34,100 nucleotides of DNA from Eshraghiella sp964576255 (GCA_964576255.1 CAZNUK010000017.1:1-34100); one strand, 5' to 3'; positions 1 through 6,198 are shown, counted from the first letter of the stretch. Numbers and translations are program-made. The notes: generated from the sequence alone by a model not told the origin.

Positions 1-35
1 AGGAAAACCTAATGCTCAACCTTAGGAGGAATATT

Positions 36-551
36 ATGTATGGAATTGATATATTTGATAATATTAAAATGACGTTAGATTGGAATATAGTTTATTATGG
101 TATTAAATGTGATTTTTTAAGTATTGATACTGCTAAAAAGTTTGCATATAGAAAAATAGAATGCAATGATCAGGTTTCAGAAGAAGAGTTAGAGTTAGCT
201 TGGAATTTAACTAACAAATTAGATATATTAGAATGTATCGAGAAAATACTTAGCGATTCTGATAAAACGGATAGTAGCTTGAAAGTTGTAAAAGATAAAA
301 TTCGTATTGCAATTATAATTTATTTGTATGATACAGAAAAAAACACGAATAAATTATTTGATTTAATTGAGGTAATATATGCTGATTTTGATTATCCAAT
401 GGATATGGAAAGCTTTATTCCATATATGCCGACAAATGATAAATATATCCCATCACAGCACAGTTATGAAGAAAATATGAATTATTTATTGTCCAAATTA
501 AAAACATTTATTGATGAACAAGTAAAAAAGTACCAATTACAAAGAATATAA
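36..551 (+). CDS. Immunity-like protein, resembles DUF2247 family
   Basis: Soluble protein of 171 residues with no signal peptide or membrane segment. I place the start at the ATG at 36 because AGGAGG at 24-29 sits six bases upstream; an in-frame ATG at 12 has no such site. Motifs I associate from memory with the DUF2247 family are a W-N-I-V-Y-Y-G segment near residue 18, an acidic helix-rich middle, and V-I-Y-A-D-F-D-Y-P-M-D-M-E-S-F near residues 117-131. Members of that family are often found beside polymorphic toxins. The gene lies directly upstream of an Rhs tip cassette, so I infer it is the immunity protein of a toxin encoded left of the window. Family assignment is moderate and the toxin partner is not visible. 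Confidence 0.6.
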   Translation: MYGIDIFDNIKMTLDWNIVYYGIKCDFLSIDTAKKFAYRKIECNDQVSEEELELAWNLTNKLDILECIEKILSDSDKTDSSLKVVKDKIRIAIIIYLYDTEKNTNKLFDLIEVIYADFDYPMDMESFIPYMPTNDKYIPSQHSYEENMNYLLSKLKTFIDEQVKKYQLQRI

Positions 552-596
552 ATTAATATTTTACATATGCAATTTTGGGTATTTACTATATTTTAA

Positions 597-1718
597 TTTA
601 AATCCTTTTACGGATATAATGCAGAGGATACTAATCCTATAATCAAGCTACAGTATCTTCGGGCAAGATATTATGATACAGAAAACGGTCGTTTTACAAC
701 TGTTGACAGTTACTTAGGAAATATCGAAAATCCACAATCGCTTAATAGATATACCTATGTACAGAATAATCCGGGGGCATTTATTGACCCGAGCGGACAT
801 TTACCAGTATTTTTGATACCTGTAATTATCGGCGCTGTTGTTGGTGGTGTAGGTGGCGGAATATATGCTGGAACAACTAGTTATGAGAAACAAAAAGAAG
901 AGAATAATGGAGATGTTAATGGTTGGATTGTCACAAGAGATGCATTTTTGGGTAGTGTTGCTGGTAGTACTATAATGGGATTATCCACTTTTGCGGCTGC
1001 TGGTACAATTACAGCATTCGGTCCAACCTCTGCAACTGCGCTTGTTGTAGGTGGAGCAACTGCTGCAGTTAACACCGGATTGACATATAGGTCATCTAAG
1101 GAATTTGTTACTAGTATAACAGCAAATGTTTTAAAAGAAGCTGAAGCGGAAACGTATGTATTTACAGAACCAAAAGTTCCACAACAAATGTTTAACGATG
1201 CCCTTGAAGCTGCAGCAGATCCTAGTGCTATGATGTTAGATGCAGCAGTCGGAAGTATTGCAGGATTATCAACATATGGTATTTCTCAAATGATGAAATA
1301 CCAAAATTATGCCAAATGTGGAGATATATCCAAGAATGCTAAGATGAATGTTGCGGATGATGCAATGGATAAGATAGATGATGTTGCTAATATGGTGGAT
1401 GATTTAGCTAATTCAACAAGAAGTATTCCTAATGCTGAACAATTAAAAATGTCACAAACAGTTAAAAATCATATGAATGATATTATAAAAAAAGGGCCAA
1501 ATGCAGGTGAAATATCAAGACCATATATTGACTCAGATGGAACAACACTTTTGTTAAAAGAAATTATGGAGTCTAAAACTCCGGTTAAGGATGTCGTATT
1601 ACAATCAGGTCTTAGATGGAATGTAACGGGGACATTTAGAGGTTCTTCCGGCACATGCGAATTGGTGGTTGATACAAGTACAAATACGGTAGTTCATTTT
1701 AATTTTGTGGCACAATAA
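597..1718 (+). CDS. 5'-truncated Rhs core tail with linker and C-terminal toxin-like tip (orphan cassette, no start codon)
   Basis: The open frame runs from just after a stop at 594-596 to 1718 (373 codons). It has no ATG or GTG at its head; the first possible start is an unsupported TTG at 813. Codons 19-33 carry the Rhs core signature Y-L-R-A-R-Y-Y-D...G-R-F, and codons 50-68 carry N-R-Y-T-Y-V-Q-N-N-P...I-D-P-S-G-H, the boundary after which Rhs tips diverge. A glycine- and alanine-rich hydrophobic linker follows (about codons 70-150), then a linker ending D-D-V-A-N-M-V-D-D. The last 70 or so residues form a compact domain with R-P-Y, E-I-M, G-L-R-W-N-V and F-R-G-S-S-G-T, ending in H-F-N-F. 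I do not recognise its activity. Without a start this is probably a displaced cassette used through recombination. Rhs identity is strong; toxin function is inferred from position. Confidence 0.72.
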   Translation, partial: FKSFYGYNAEDTNPIIKLQYLRARYYDTENGRFTTVDSYLGNIENPQSLNRYTYVQNNPGAFIDPSGHLPVFLIPVIIGAVVGGVGGGIYAGTTSYEKQKEENNGDVNGWIVTRDAFLGSVAGSTIMGLSTFAAAGTITAFGPTSATALVVGGATAAVNTGLTYRSSKEFVTSITANVLKEAEAETYVFTEPKVPQQMFNDALEAAADPSAMMLDAAVGSIAGLSTYGISQMMKYQNYAKCGDISKNAKMNVADDAMDKIDDVANMVDDLANSTRSIPNAEQLKMSQTVKNHMNDIIKKGPNAGEISRPYIDSDGTTLLLKEIMESKTPVKDVVLQSGLRWNVTGTFRGSSGTCELVVDTSTNTVVHFNFVAQ

Positions 1719-1737
1719 TAAAAGAAGGTGAGATATA

Positions 1738-2193
1738 TTGAAATTTATTATATTAAAAAGCAAATCAAATGATACTGCTTATGTACAATATTCAGCAAAA
1801 GACAACGCTTTTGATTCTTTCCCTTTGAATAATACAGATATAAATATATCTATGGCATACATGAATCTAGGTGTGGATTCGGAAGATATGATGGTTAAGT
1901 CTGTTTGGGGATTTAGTCCGAAGGAAAGTTGGATTGAACAAAAATTAATAGCTCCAAATGCATCAAATGGAGAATTAAAATTAATTGGTAATTATAAAGC
2001 AGGATTGTCGTGGAGAATTGATAAAGACGATATGTGGACATCATATTATAACAAAAAAAACGGATGGTTTTGCATTGGTAATCCTATAACCCAGAAAAAT
2101 GATGAAGGAGTAAAAATTAATAAAAATACAATTATTATACTTAATGACGTTAATGAGTTAAAGGCGATTTGGATTAATTCTATATTTGTTTAG
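1738..2193 (+). CDS. Putative immunity protein for the 597-1718 toxin tip
   Basis: A 151-residue protein starting at TTG 1738, supported by AGAAGGTG at 1723-1730. It begins 20 bases after the toxin tip's stop. There is no signal peptide or membrane segment. It is rich in Lys, Asn and aromatic residues, with a W-T-S-Y-Y-N-K-K-N-G-W-F stretch in its C-terminal half. I cannot assign a family. In Rhs cassettes the gene immediately 3' of the tip normally encodes the cognate immunity protein, which binds and neutralises the toxin in the cytoplasm, so that is the inferred role. It shares the general W...N...GW pattern with the product of 2711-3277, but I would not claim homology from that alone. Confidence 0.6.
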   Translation: MKFIILKSKSNDTAYVQYSAKDNAFDSFPLNNTDINISMAYMNLGVDSEDMMVKSVWGFSPKESWIEQKLIAPNASNGELKLIGNYKAGLSWRIDKDDMWTSYYNKKNGWFCIGNPITQKNDEGVKINKNTIIILNDVNELKAIWINSIFV

Positions 2194-2213
2194 CATTTAT
2201 AATGGAGACTAAT

Positions 2214-2606
2214 ATGACGTATATAAGAATAGAGTCCGAAGATACATTGAATTTCATCAACAACAAAATAATTGCTTGTGTTAATAATCAAGAATACGTT
2301 TATTCGGCGGCATTAGTTGAGAAAATGATTTTACTAACAACGGATATGGGGCCTTTTTATGATGATATGGGACTGGAAATAGATGTAGGCAATAATACAG
2401 CCATATTTATTATGTCCGAGCATAAATGCTTTAAAGATTTTTTGTTTGAACAGATAGGAGCTGTCACTTCGATACCCAAACTGACGAAATATCCAACTTT
2501 CATTTATGGTCATGTTTCTCATATACTTCAAAATCAAAGATGCAATGGATTGATGACTGTAGCTATGACCAATGCTATAGTTACATTGATAGCAAAGAAG
2601 AATTAA
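2214..2606 (+). CDS. Probable remnant or chimeric immunity protein, possibly frameshifted at the 3' end
   Basis: Protein of 130 residues from ATG 2214, with GGAG at 2204-2207; an earlier in-frame ATG at 2202 overlaps that site and is less likely. The first 85 or so residues look like a well-formed small protein, with a Y-S-A-A-L-V-E-K-M segment and T-T-D-M-G-P-F-Y-D-D-M-G-L. From about 2571 the DNA is a copy of a 113-bp repeat. In this frame the repeat gives only a short tail ending in I-A-K-K-N, while the second copy of the repeat (4394-4561) reads in another frame as a normal protein C-terminus. I infer that the gene lost its original 3' end by recombination or a frameshift between about 2450 and 2571. 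The family is not recognised; an immunity role is inferred from context. Confidence 0.45.
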   Translation: MTYIRIESEDTLNFINNKIIACVNNQEYVYSAALVEKMILLTTDMGPFYDDMGLEIDVGNNTAIFIMSEHKCFKDFLFEQIGAVTSIPKLTKYPTFIYGHVSHILQNQRCNGLMTVAMTNAIVTLIAKKN

Positions 2607-2683
2607 AGGAACTATACGAAATTCTAATTCAGAAACAGTGGGTTGGTAAAAGGTTATACTTAAGTGAACCCGAAACCACAATA
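2571..2683 (+). repeat. 113-bp direct repeat, copy 1
   Basis: It matches 4392-4504 at 108 of 113 positions without gaps; similarity stops abruptly on the right after ACAATA. In the frame starting at 2540 it encodes Y-I-D-S-K-E-E-L-K-E-L-Y-E-I-L-I-Q-K-Q-W-V-G-K-R, the same peptide as copy 2. Here it is joined to the upstream region of a different gene (start at 2711). Confidence 0.93.
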
Positions 2684-2710
2684 AGAATTATTGGAAATTT
2701 GGAGGATAAA

Positions 2711-3277
2711 ATGAAGTATTATAAGTTATCTTTTGATATGAAAATGAACGGAAATATTATATGCCATTATGAAAATGATTTTGAAATTAATCAAAATTCA
2801 TTAGTTACTGGTAAAATATTCGAATTTTGGGATGACAGATTTGAATTTTATTATATAAAAGATGAAGGTAACATATGGACGGATTACCTTTTTAATGATA
2901 AAGGGTGGTTTTTAATTTCATCAAAATTTAAAAGAATATTGGAAACAATTAATACAGATATACAGTATTTTTCAGTTAATATAAAAGAAAAAGATGATGA
3001 AAAAAAAACAAAAGAGTATTATGTTGCTAATATTATTAAAGTTGTTGATGCTCTATGTTTACATAAGTCTAAATATTTTGAAACGTATATTGATGGTATA
3101 GGCTCAATTTATACTGTAAGTAAATATGGAATTTATTCAAACAAAACAGAGGATGCGGATATGTTTAAACTTGCAAATAGACAAGAAATACCCATATTTA
3201 TATCTGAAAAACTAAAATGCATATTAGAACTAGAAAATATTACTGGAGTATCATTTGTAGAAATAAATGTGGAATAG
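2711..3277 (+). CDS. Immunity protein, resembles Imm43/Imm11 (DUF1629)-type proteins
   Basis: I place the start at ATG 2711, giving 188 residues, because GGAGG at 2701-2705 lies five bases upstream. The frame is open back to 2540, but that stretch is repeat copy 1 plus spacer. The protein is soluble. Two segments resemble known immunity families as I remember them: W-T-D-Y-L-F-N-D-K-G-W-F-L-I-S near residues 56-70, and a C-terminal I-P-I-F-I-S-E-K-L-K...I-T-G-V-S-F, typical of DUF1629/Imm11 ends. Its toxin partner is not adjacent upstream, and the next tip (GIY-YIG-like) has its own candidate immunity gene downstream. This is therefore probably an orphan immunity gene kept in the cassette array. 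The family call rests on motif recall only. Confidence 0.6.
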   Translation: MKYYKLSFDMKMNGNIICHYENDFEINQNSLVTGKIFEFWDDRFEFYYIKDEGNIWTDYLFNDKGWFLISSKFKRILETINTDIQYFSVNIKEKDDEKKTKEYYVANIIKVVDALCLHKSKYFETYIDGIGSIYTVSKYGIYSNKTEDADMFKLANRQEIPIFISEKLKCILELENITGVSFVEINVE

Positions 3278-3280
3278 TTG

Positions 3281-3796
3281 ATGGATGGTTCTGTTGGTGG
3301 ATTATTTGGTGTGACCTCATATGGATTTTCACAAGCATTAAAGTATAATAGATATAAGTCTTGTGGTAATATATCATCTAAAGCAAAACAGACTGTTGTA
3401 GATGATGTGCTTGATAAGACAGATGATGTTGCTAATATGGTGGATGATGCAACGAGTGGTAGTAAAACCAAAACACTAGGATTTGATGAATGGATAAACA
3501 AAGGTAGCTCTGATAATAAAGTGTATTTCAGAATTGATAAGAACAATTATCCAAAATATACAGGTATTACAAAGCAAACAAAGCTTGCTCGATTAGCTCA
3601 ACATAATAAAAATGGAAAAAGTTTCTTAGATTTGGAAATACAATATGAAAACTTAACAAAAAATCAAGCTAGGGCGATTGAACAATATTTTATTGAAAAC
3701 GGACCGAATGAATTAAACAAGATTAATAGTATAGGTCAGAATAATAAATATTATCAAGATGCACTTAATTGGGCGAATCAATATTTGGGAAAGTAG
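3281..3796 (+). CDS. Orphan Rhs toxin tip with GIY-YIG-like nuclease domain
   Basis: The frame opens at 3278 (TTG) directly after the previous stop. I use ATG 3281, giving 171 residues; neither has a clear ribosome binding site. Residues 1-60 align with the linker of the 597-1718 tip, sharing the S-x-G-x-S-Q hydrophobic stretch, C-G-(D/N)-I-S and T/I-D-D-V-A-N-M-V-D-D. There is no Rhs core. Residues 80-171 look like a GIY-YIG nuclease: V81-Y82, then Y93-T94-G95-I96, a conserved Arg at R104, H108, and E134 in an A-R-A-I-E-Q motif, with a Y-Y-x-x-A-x-x-W end. GIY-YIG enzymes cut DNA, so delivery into a target cell would damage its chromosome. It is probably a donor cassette rather than a free-standing gene. 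Domain call is good; expression is doubtful. Confidence 0.72.
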   Translation: MDGSVGGLFGVTSYGFSQALKYNRYKSCGNISSKAKQTVVDDVLDKTDDVANMVDDATSGSKTKTLGFDEWINKGSSDNKVYFRIDKNNYPKYTGITKQTKLARLAQHNKNGKSFLDLEIQYENLTKNQARAIEQYFIENGPNELNKINSIGQNNKYYQDALNWANQYLGK

Positions 3797-3807
3797 GATA
3801 AAAAGTT

Positions 3808-4383
3808 ATGGTTGATTTAAAAAATATAAATAATAACATAATTTCAAATCGCTGGAATGAAAGATATGAAAAGTTACCCAATGAAATAAAAGAAAAACTT
3901 GATAACTTAGATGTATCTAAATGTCAACTACAAGTTATTAAAATGAAAAAAATATATCCTGAAATAGGAGATATATTTAAAGTTAATCCAATGGGAGATT
4001 TATTCTATTATGGTCTTGTAGTTAATAACCATATTAACAATATTAATGGAGAAGATTTGTTACTGATATTTATTTTTAATGAAGGAGTGAATATAAAGGA
4101 ATGTATTAGTAACGGAATAGGTTATGATGAGCTATTGATACCGCCACAAATTGTGGGGAAAGAATATTGGACACGAGGATATTTTTATAACATTGAACAT
4201 TATAATGAGAACTTTAATATTGATAGTTGTGGTTTTTATAGTATTGGTAAAGGAAAATTTTTTGATGAGTATGGAAATGAAATTTCAAACGAACCTAAAT
4301 TGTTGGGAACTTATGGTGTAGCAACTATTATAGGAATTGCAGGAAAAATTAGTCAAGAACTAATCATAGCTGGAATTATATAA
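3808..4383 (+). CDS. Putative immunity protein, Imm26-like, partner of the GIY-YIG tip
   Basis: A 191-residue protein starting at ATG 3808, 11 bases after the toxin stop, with AGGA nine bases upstream. A segment from about residue 51, I-G-D-I-F-K-V-N...F-Y-Y-G-L-V-V, followed by L-L-L-I-F-I-F, resembles the conserved start of Imm26-type immunity domains as I remember them. The C-terminus is hydrophobic (I-I-G-I-A-G...L-I-I-A-G-I-I) but too short for a confident membrane segment. Placement directly after the nuclease tip suggests it neutralises that toxin in the cytoplasm. Family call moderate; role inferred from gene order. Confidence 0.6.
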   Translation: MVDLKNINNNIISNRWNERYEKLPNEIKEKLDNLDVSKCQLQVIKMKKIYPEIGDIFKVNPMGDLFYYGLVVNNHINNINGEDLLLIFIFNEGVNIKECISNGIGYDELLIPPQIVGKEYWTRGYFYNIEHYNENFNIDSCGFYSIGKGKFFDEYGNEISNEPKLLGTYGVATIIGIAGKISQELIIAGII

Positions 4384-4391
4384 AATTTATT

Positions 4392-4504
4392 AATGCTATA
4401 ATTACATCGATAGCAAAGAAGAATTAAAGGAACTATACGAAATTCTCATTCAGAAACAGTGGGTTGGTAAAAGGTTATACTCAAGTGAACCTGAAACCAC
4501 AATA
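4392..4504 (+). repeat. 113-bp direct repeat, copy 2
   Basis: Second copy of the segment at 2571-2683, with five substitutions and no gaps. It starts nine bases after the stop of the Imm26-like gene. In this copy the reading frame continues past the repeat to a natural-looking C-terminus at 4561. Confidence 0.93.
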
Positions 4505-4561
4505 CCATATGAAGTAAGAAAGCAAATAAAACGCGCATTCAAAAAAATGATGGAGGATTAA
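4394..4561 (+). pseudogene. Headless C-terminal fragment of an immunity-region protein
   Basis: An open frame of 55 codons with a stop immediately upstream (4391-4393) and no start codon near its head. It reads C-Y-N-Y-I-D-S-K-E-E-L and ends with a basic tail (E-V-R-K-Q-I-K-R-A-F-K-K) before TAA 4559-4561. The first two thirds are the 113-bp repeat. I read it as the surviving 3' end of a gene whose relative was also spliced into 2571-2683. It marks the last accessory sequence before the rpsU promoter. Family unknown. Confidence 0.65.
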
Positions 4562-4581
4562 TTAATTTTTTTAAAAAGTAA

Positions 4582-4609
4582 TTGACGAATAGAAATATTG
4601 TGATATAAT
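4582..4609 (+). promoter_or_regulatory. Sigma-A-type promoter of rpsU
   Basis: TTGACG at 4582-4587 and TATAAT at 4604-4609 are separated by 16 bases, close to the vegetative consensus. Transcription would start near 4615-4618, leaving a leader of about 90 nt before rpsU. It begins about 20 bases after the last accessory fragment. Confidence 0.8.
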
Positions 4610-4616
4610 AGTAGTC

Positions 4617-4705
4617 GTGCAAGTCGTCAGAAGTATTTTCTACGACATTATACCCAAACAGTTGTGTTGCACTAATCTTACAGCTGGAGGGAGGTCAGGT
4701 GTGAA
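4617..4705 (+). promoter_or_regulatory. Structured rpsU 5' leader, possible ribosomal-protein autoregulatory site
   Basis: Base pairing is visible by eye. GTGCAA (4617-4622) can pair with TTGCAC (4667-4672). Directly inside it, GTCGT (4623-4627) pairs with ACGAC (4642-4646), and AGAA (4629-4632) with TTCT (4638-4641), around a GTATT loop with one bulged C. The Shine-Dalgarno region (GGAGGGAGGT, 4686-4695) follows. A two-stem fold beginning at the predicted transcript start fits a ribosomal-protein leader, but the function is inferred. Confidence 0.5.
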
Positions 4706-4882
4706 ATGTCAAATGTAATCGTTAAAGAGAACGAGTCATTGGATAGTGCATTACGCAGATTCAAGAGAAACTGTGCTAAGGCAGGAATCCAGCAGGAGAT
4801 TCGTAAGAGAGAACATTATGAGAAGCCAAGCGTAAGACGCAAGAAGAAATCAGAGGCTGCTAGAAAACGTAAATACAACTAA
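4706..4882 (+). CDS. rpsU: Small ribosomal subunit protein bS21
   Basis: A 58-residue, very basic protein that assembles late into the 30S subunit near the mRNA exit and anti-Shine-Dalgarno region, aiding initiation. The sequence shows the typical S21 layout: N-terminal V-I-V-K-E-N-E-S-L-D-S-A-L-R-R-F-K-R, a middle G-I-Q-Q-E-I-R-K-R-E-H-Y-E-K-P-S, and an Arg/Lys-rich tail ending R-K-R-K-Y-N. ATG 4706 is preceded by GGAGGGAGGT and AGGTG. It has its own promoter and leader upstream and a strong terminator downstream, so it is probably mainly monocistronic. In many Firmicutes rpsU lies near the yqf/phoH/ybeY genes, as here. Confidence 0.96.
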   Translation: MSNVIVKENESLDSALRRFKRNCAKAGIQQEIRKREHYEKPSVRRKKKSEAARKRKYN

Positions 4883-4918
4883 TTTACAATGTTTATATCC
4901 GTATTGTAACGGAGAGTT

Positions 4919-4947
4919 AAGGTGTATACGCTGTATACACCTTTTTT
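4919..4947 (+). terminator. Rho-independent terminator after rpsU
   Basis: A perfect 9-bp stem, GGTGTATAC (4921-4929) with GTATACACC (4933-4941), closes a GCT loop and is followed by six T residues (4942-4947). It sits 36 bases after the rpsU stop and should end most rpsU transcripts. Confidence 0.92.
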
Positions 4948-4970
4948 ATAATTTAAGAGGGATGGTAATA

Positions 4971-5915
4971 ATGAAAAAAACGATAAAACTAATTTGTTTT
5001 TTAATATTTTCTGTATTAATATTATTATTCAACATAAACATAGAAGATAATAATCCTATACCTATCATGCAGATTAATACAATTGAGAATATACAAGATT
5101 TGCAATTGTATGGTGATTACGGATGGGCTTTGACCCTTGATAATAAATTGTTACATACTAATGATGGAATCAATAATTTTAATGCTATTAATATACCTGT
5201 TGATATTACTGAAAAATCAAATGTTGATGTATTTTTCTATGACAAAAATACCTGTTATTTAATGAGATATTATGAAAGCGAAATTATTATTTCATCTACT
5301 TTTGACTCTGGCATAACATGGAATAGCACAAGTATTCCGGCAGAATATGGTAATTATGGAACTTATCTTAGCATGATTAATGAAAAAGAGGGATATCTAT
5401 TATATTGTAGTGGTGCTAATCCAATTAAAATAAAGCTATATTATACCGATGATGGTTGCAGGACTTTTAGCTTTCATTCAGATGTAGCTCAAATTAACAG
5501 TTATGTTAATGGTTTTTATATTTCACCAAAAGGAACTGCATATATTACTACTGATTTTCGTGGAAATGTAATTAATACTACAATGTTTGAAAGCTTTGAT
5601 TTAGTGAATTGGACCGAATGTAATTTAAATCTTGAGCAGGATTCAACGCATTATGTATATGATACACCGGTTTATTTGAATTCTGATAACGGATTTATGT
5701 TTTTATGCGAACAGACAAATTCCACGTTAGGTTCATTTCAAAGAACATATTTTCTGGAGACAAATGACGGTGGAACTAACTGGGAGAAAATTTACAGAAT
5801 TTCAAAAAAAACAAAAATTGATATAAAATATGTTAAGATATCCGCTAATACAGAGAAGAAAGAAATATACCTTGTTGACAACGTAGGAAAGCTTTATTTA
5901 CTTAACATAAAATAA
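4971..5915 (+). CDS. Secreted or membrane-anchored Asp-box (BNR/YCF48-like) repeat protein
   Basis: I use ATG 4971 (314 residues), about nine bases after AGAGGG; an in-frame ATG at 4962 overlaps that spacing. Residues 4-22 are a hydrophobic signal or anchor (I-K-L-I-C-F-L-I-F-S-V-L-I-L-L-F), with no clear lipobox. The rest would lie outside the membrane and carries Asp-box-type repeats: T-F-D-S-G-I-T-W at residues 110-117, Y-T-D-D-G-C-R-T-F near 160, and T-N-D-G-G-T-N-W near 270. These are typical of beta-propellers such as sialidase-like and YCF48-like proteins. No catalytic residues point to an enzyme. It lies between the rpsU terminator and yqfC; its promoter is not clear. Function unknown, fold call good. 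Confidence 0.72.
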   Translation: MKKTIKLICFLIFSVLILLFNINIEDNNPIPIMQINTIENIQDLQLYGDYGWALTLDNKLLHTNDGINNFNAINIPVDITEKSNVDVFFYDKNTCYLMRYYESEIIISSTFDSGITWNSTSIPAEYGNYGTYLSMINEKEGYLLYCSGANPIKIKLYYTDDGCRTFSFHSDVAQINSYVNGFYISPKGTAYITTDFRGNVINTTMFESFDLVNWTECNLNLEQDSTHYVYDTPVYLNSDNGFMFLCEQTNSTLGSFQRTYFLETNDGGTNWEKIYRISKKTKIDIKYVKISANTEKKEIYLVDNVGKLYLLNIK

Positions 5916-5921
5916 TCACTA

Positions 5922-5959
5922 AAGCCATATATTAATAAAAAAAGATTAATATATGGCTT
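5922..5959. repeat. Perfect 15-bp inverted repeat spanning the yqfC start codon
   Basis: AAGCCATATATTAAT (5922-5936) is the exact reverse complement of 5945-5959, with an 8-base purine loop, AAAAAAAG. The yqfC ATG (5953-5955) lies inside the right arm. No T-run follows on either strand, so it is not a standard terminator. As RNA it would hide the start codon. Confidence 0.85.
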
Positions 5960-6198
5960 CAATTATCAATCAATTTCGTGAAAATTATTCCATTATAACA
6001 ATACACGGCACCAAAGAGGTATATATAGAAAATTTTATTTCAATTATCTCCTTAACAGAAACCGAGACAACCATAAAAGCCAAAGGAGAAACAATAATCT
6101 TATCCGGTGAAAAATTACAAATAGAATATTTTAATAAAAACGATTTAAAAATCAGTGGTGTGATTAAATCAATCTGTCTTAAGGAGGGCAGTGAATGA
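5953..6198 (+). CDS. yqfC: Sporulation protein YqfC
   Basis: An 81-residue protein with the alternating beta-strand pattern of the YqfC/YabP family: V-Y-I-E-N-F near residue 22, then I-I-L-S-G-E-K-L-Q-I-E-Y-F and I-S-G-V-I-K-S-I near the C-terminus. The function is poorly known; it is a sporulation-associated gene found beside yqfD. The start is forced: a stop at 5947-5949 precedes ATG 5953 and there is no other good start. The N-terminus is somewhat shorter than B. subtilis YqfC. No Shine-Dalgarno sequence is visible and the ATG lies inside a perfect inverted repeat. The stop overlaps the yqfD start (ATGA), suggesting translational coupling. Confidence 0.85.
   Translation: MASIINQFRENYSIITIHGTKEVYIENFISIISLTETETTIKAKGETIILSGEKLQIEYFNKNDLKISGVIKSICLKEGSE

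Noticed and set aside
2540..2710. N-terminal extension of the 2711-3277 gene
   Set aside because: It covers repeat copy 1 and spacer; the GGAGG at 2701-2705 points to the ATG at 2711.
3133..3546. 137-codon open frame on the - strand across the junction of two cassettes
   Set aside because: No ribosome site or recognisable motif; it mirrors the + strand linker.
4947..4952. TATAAT after the rpsU terminator as a promoter for the Asp-box gene
   Set aside because: No -35 at the right distance, and it overlaps the terminator T-run.
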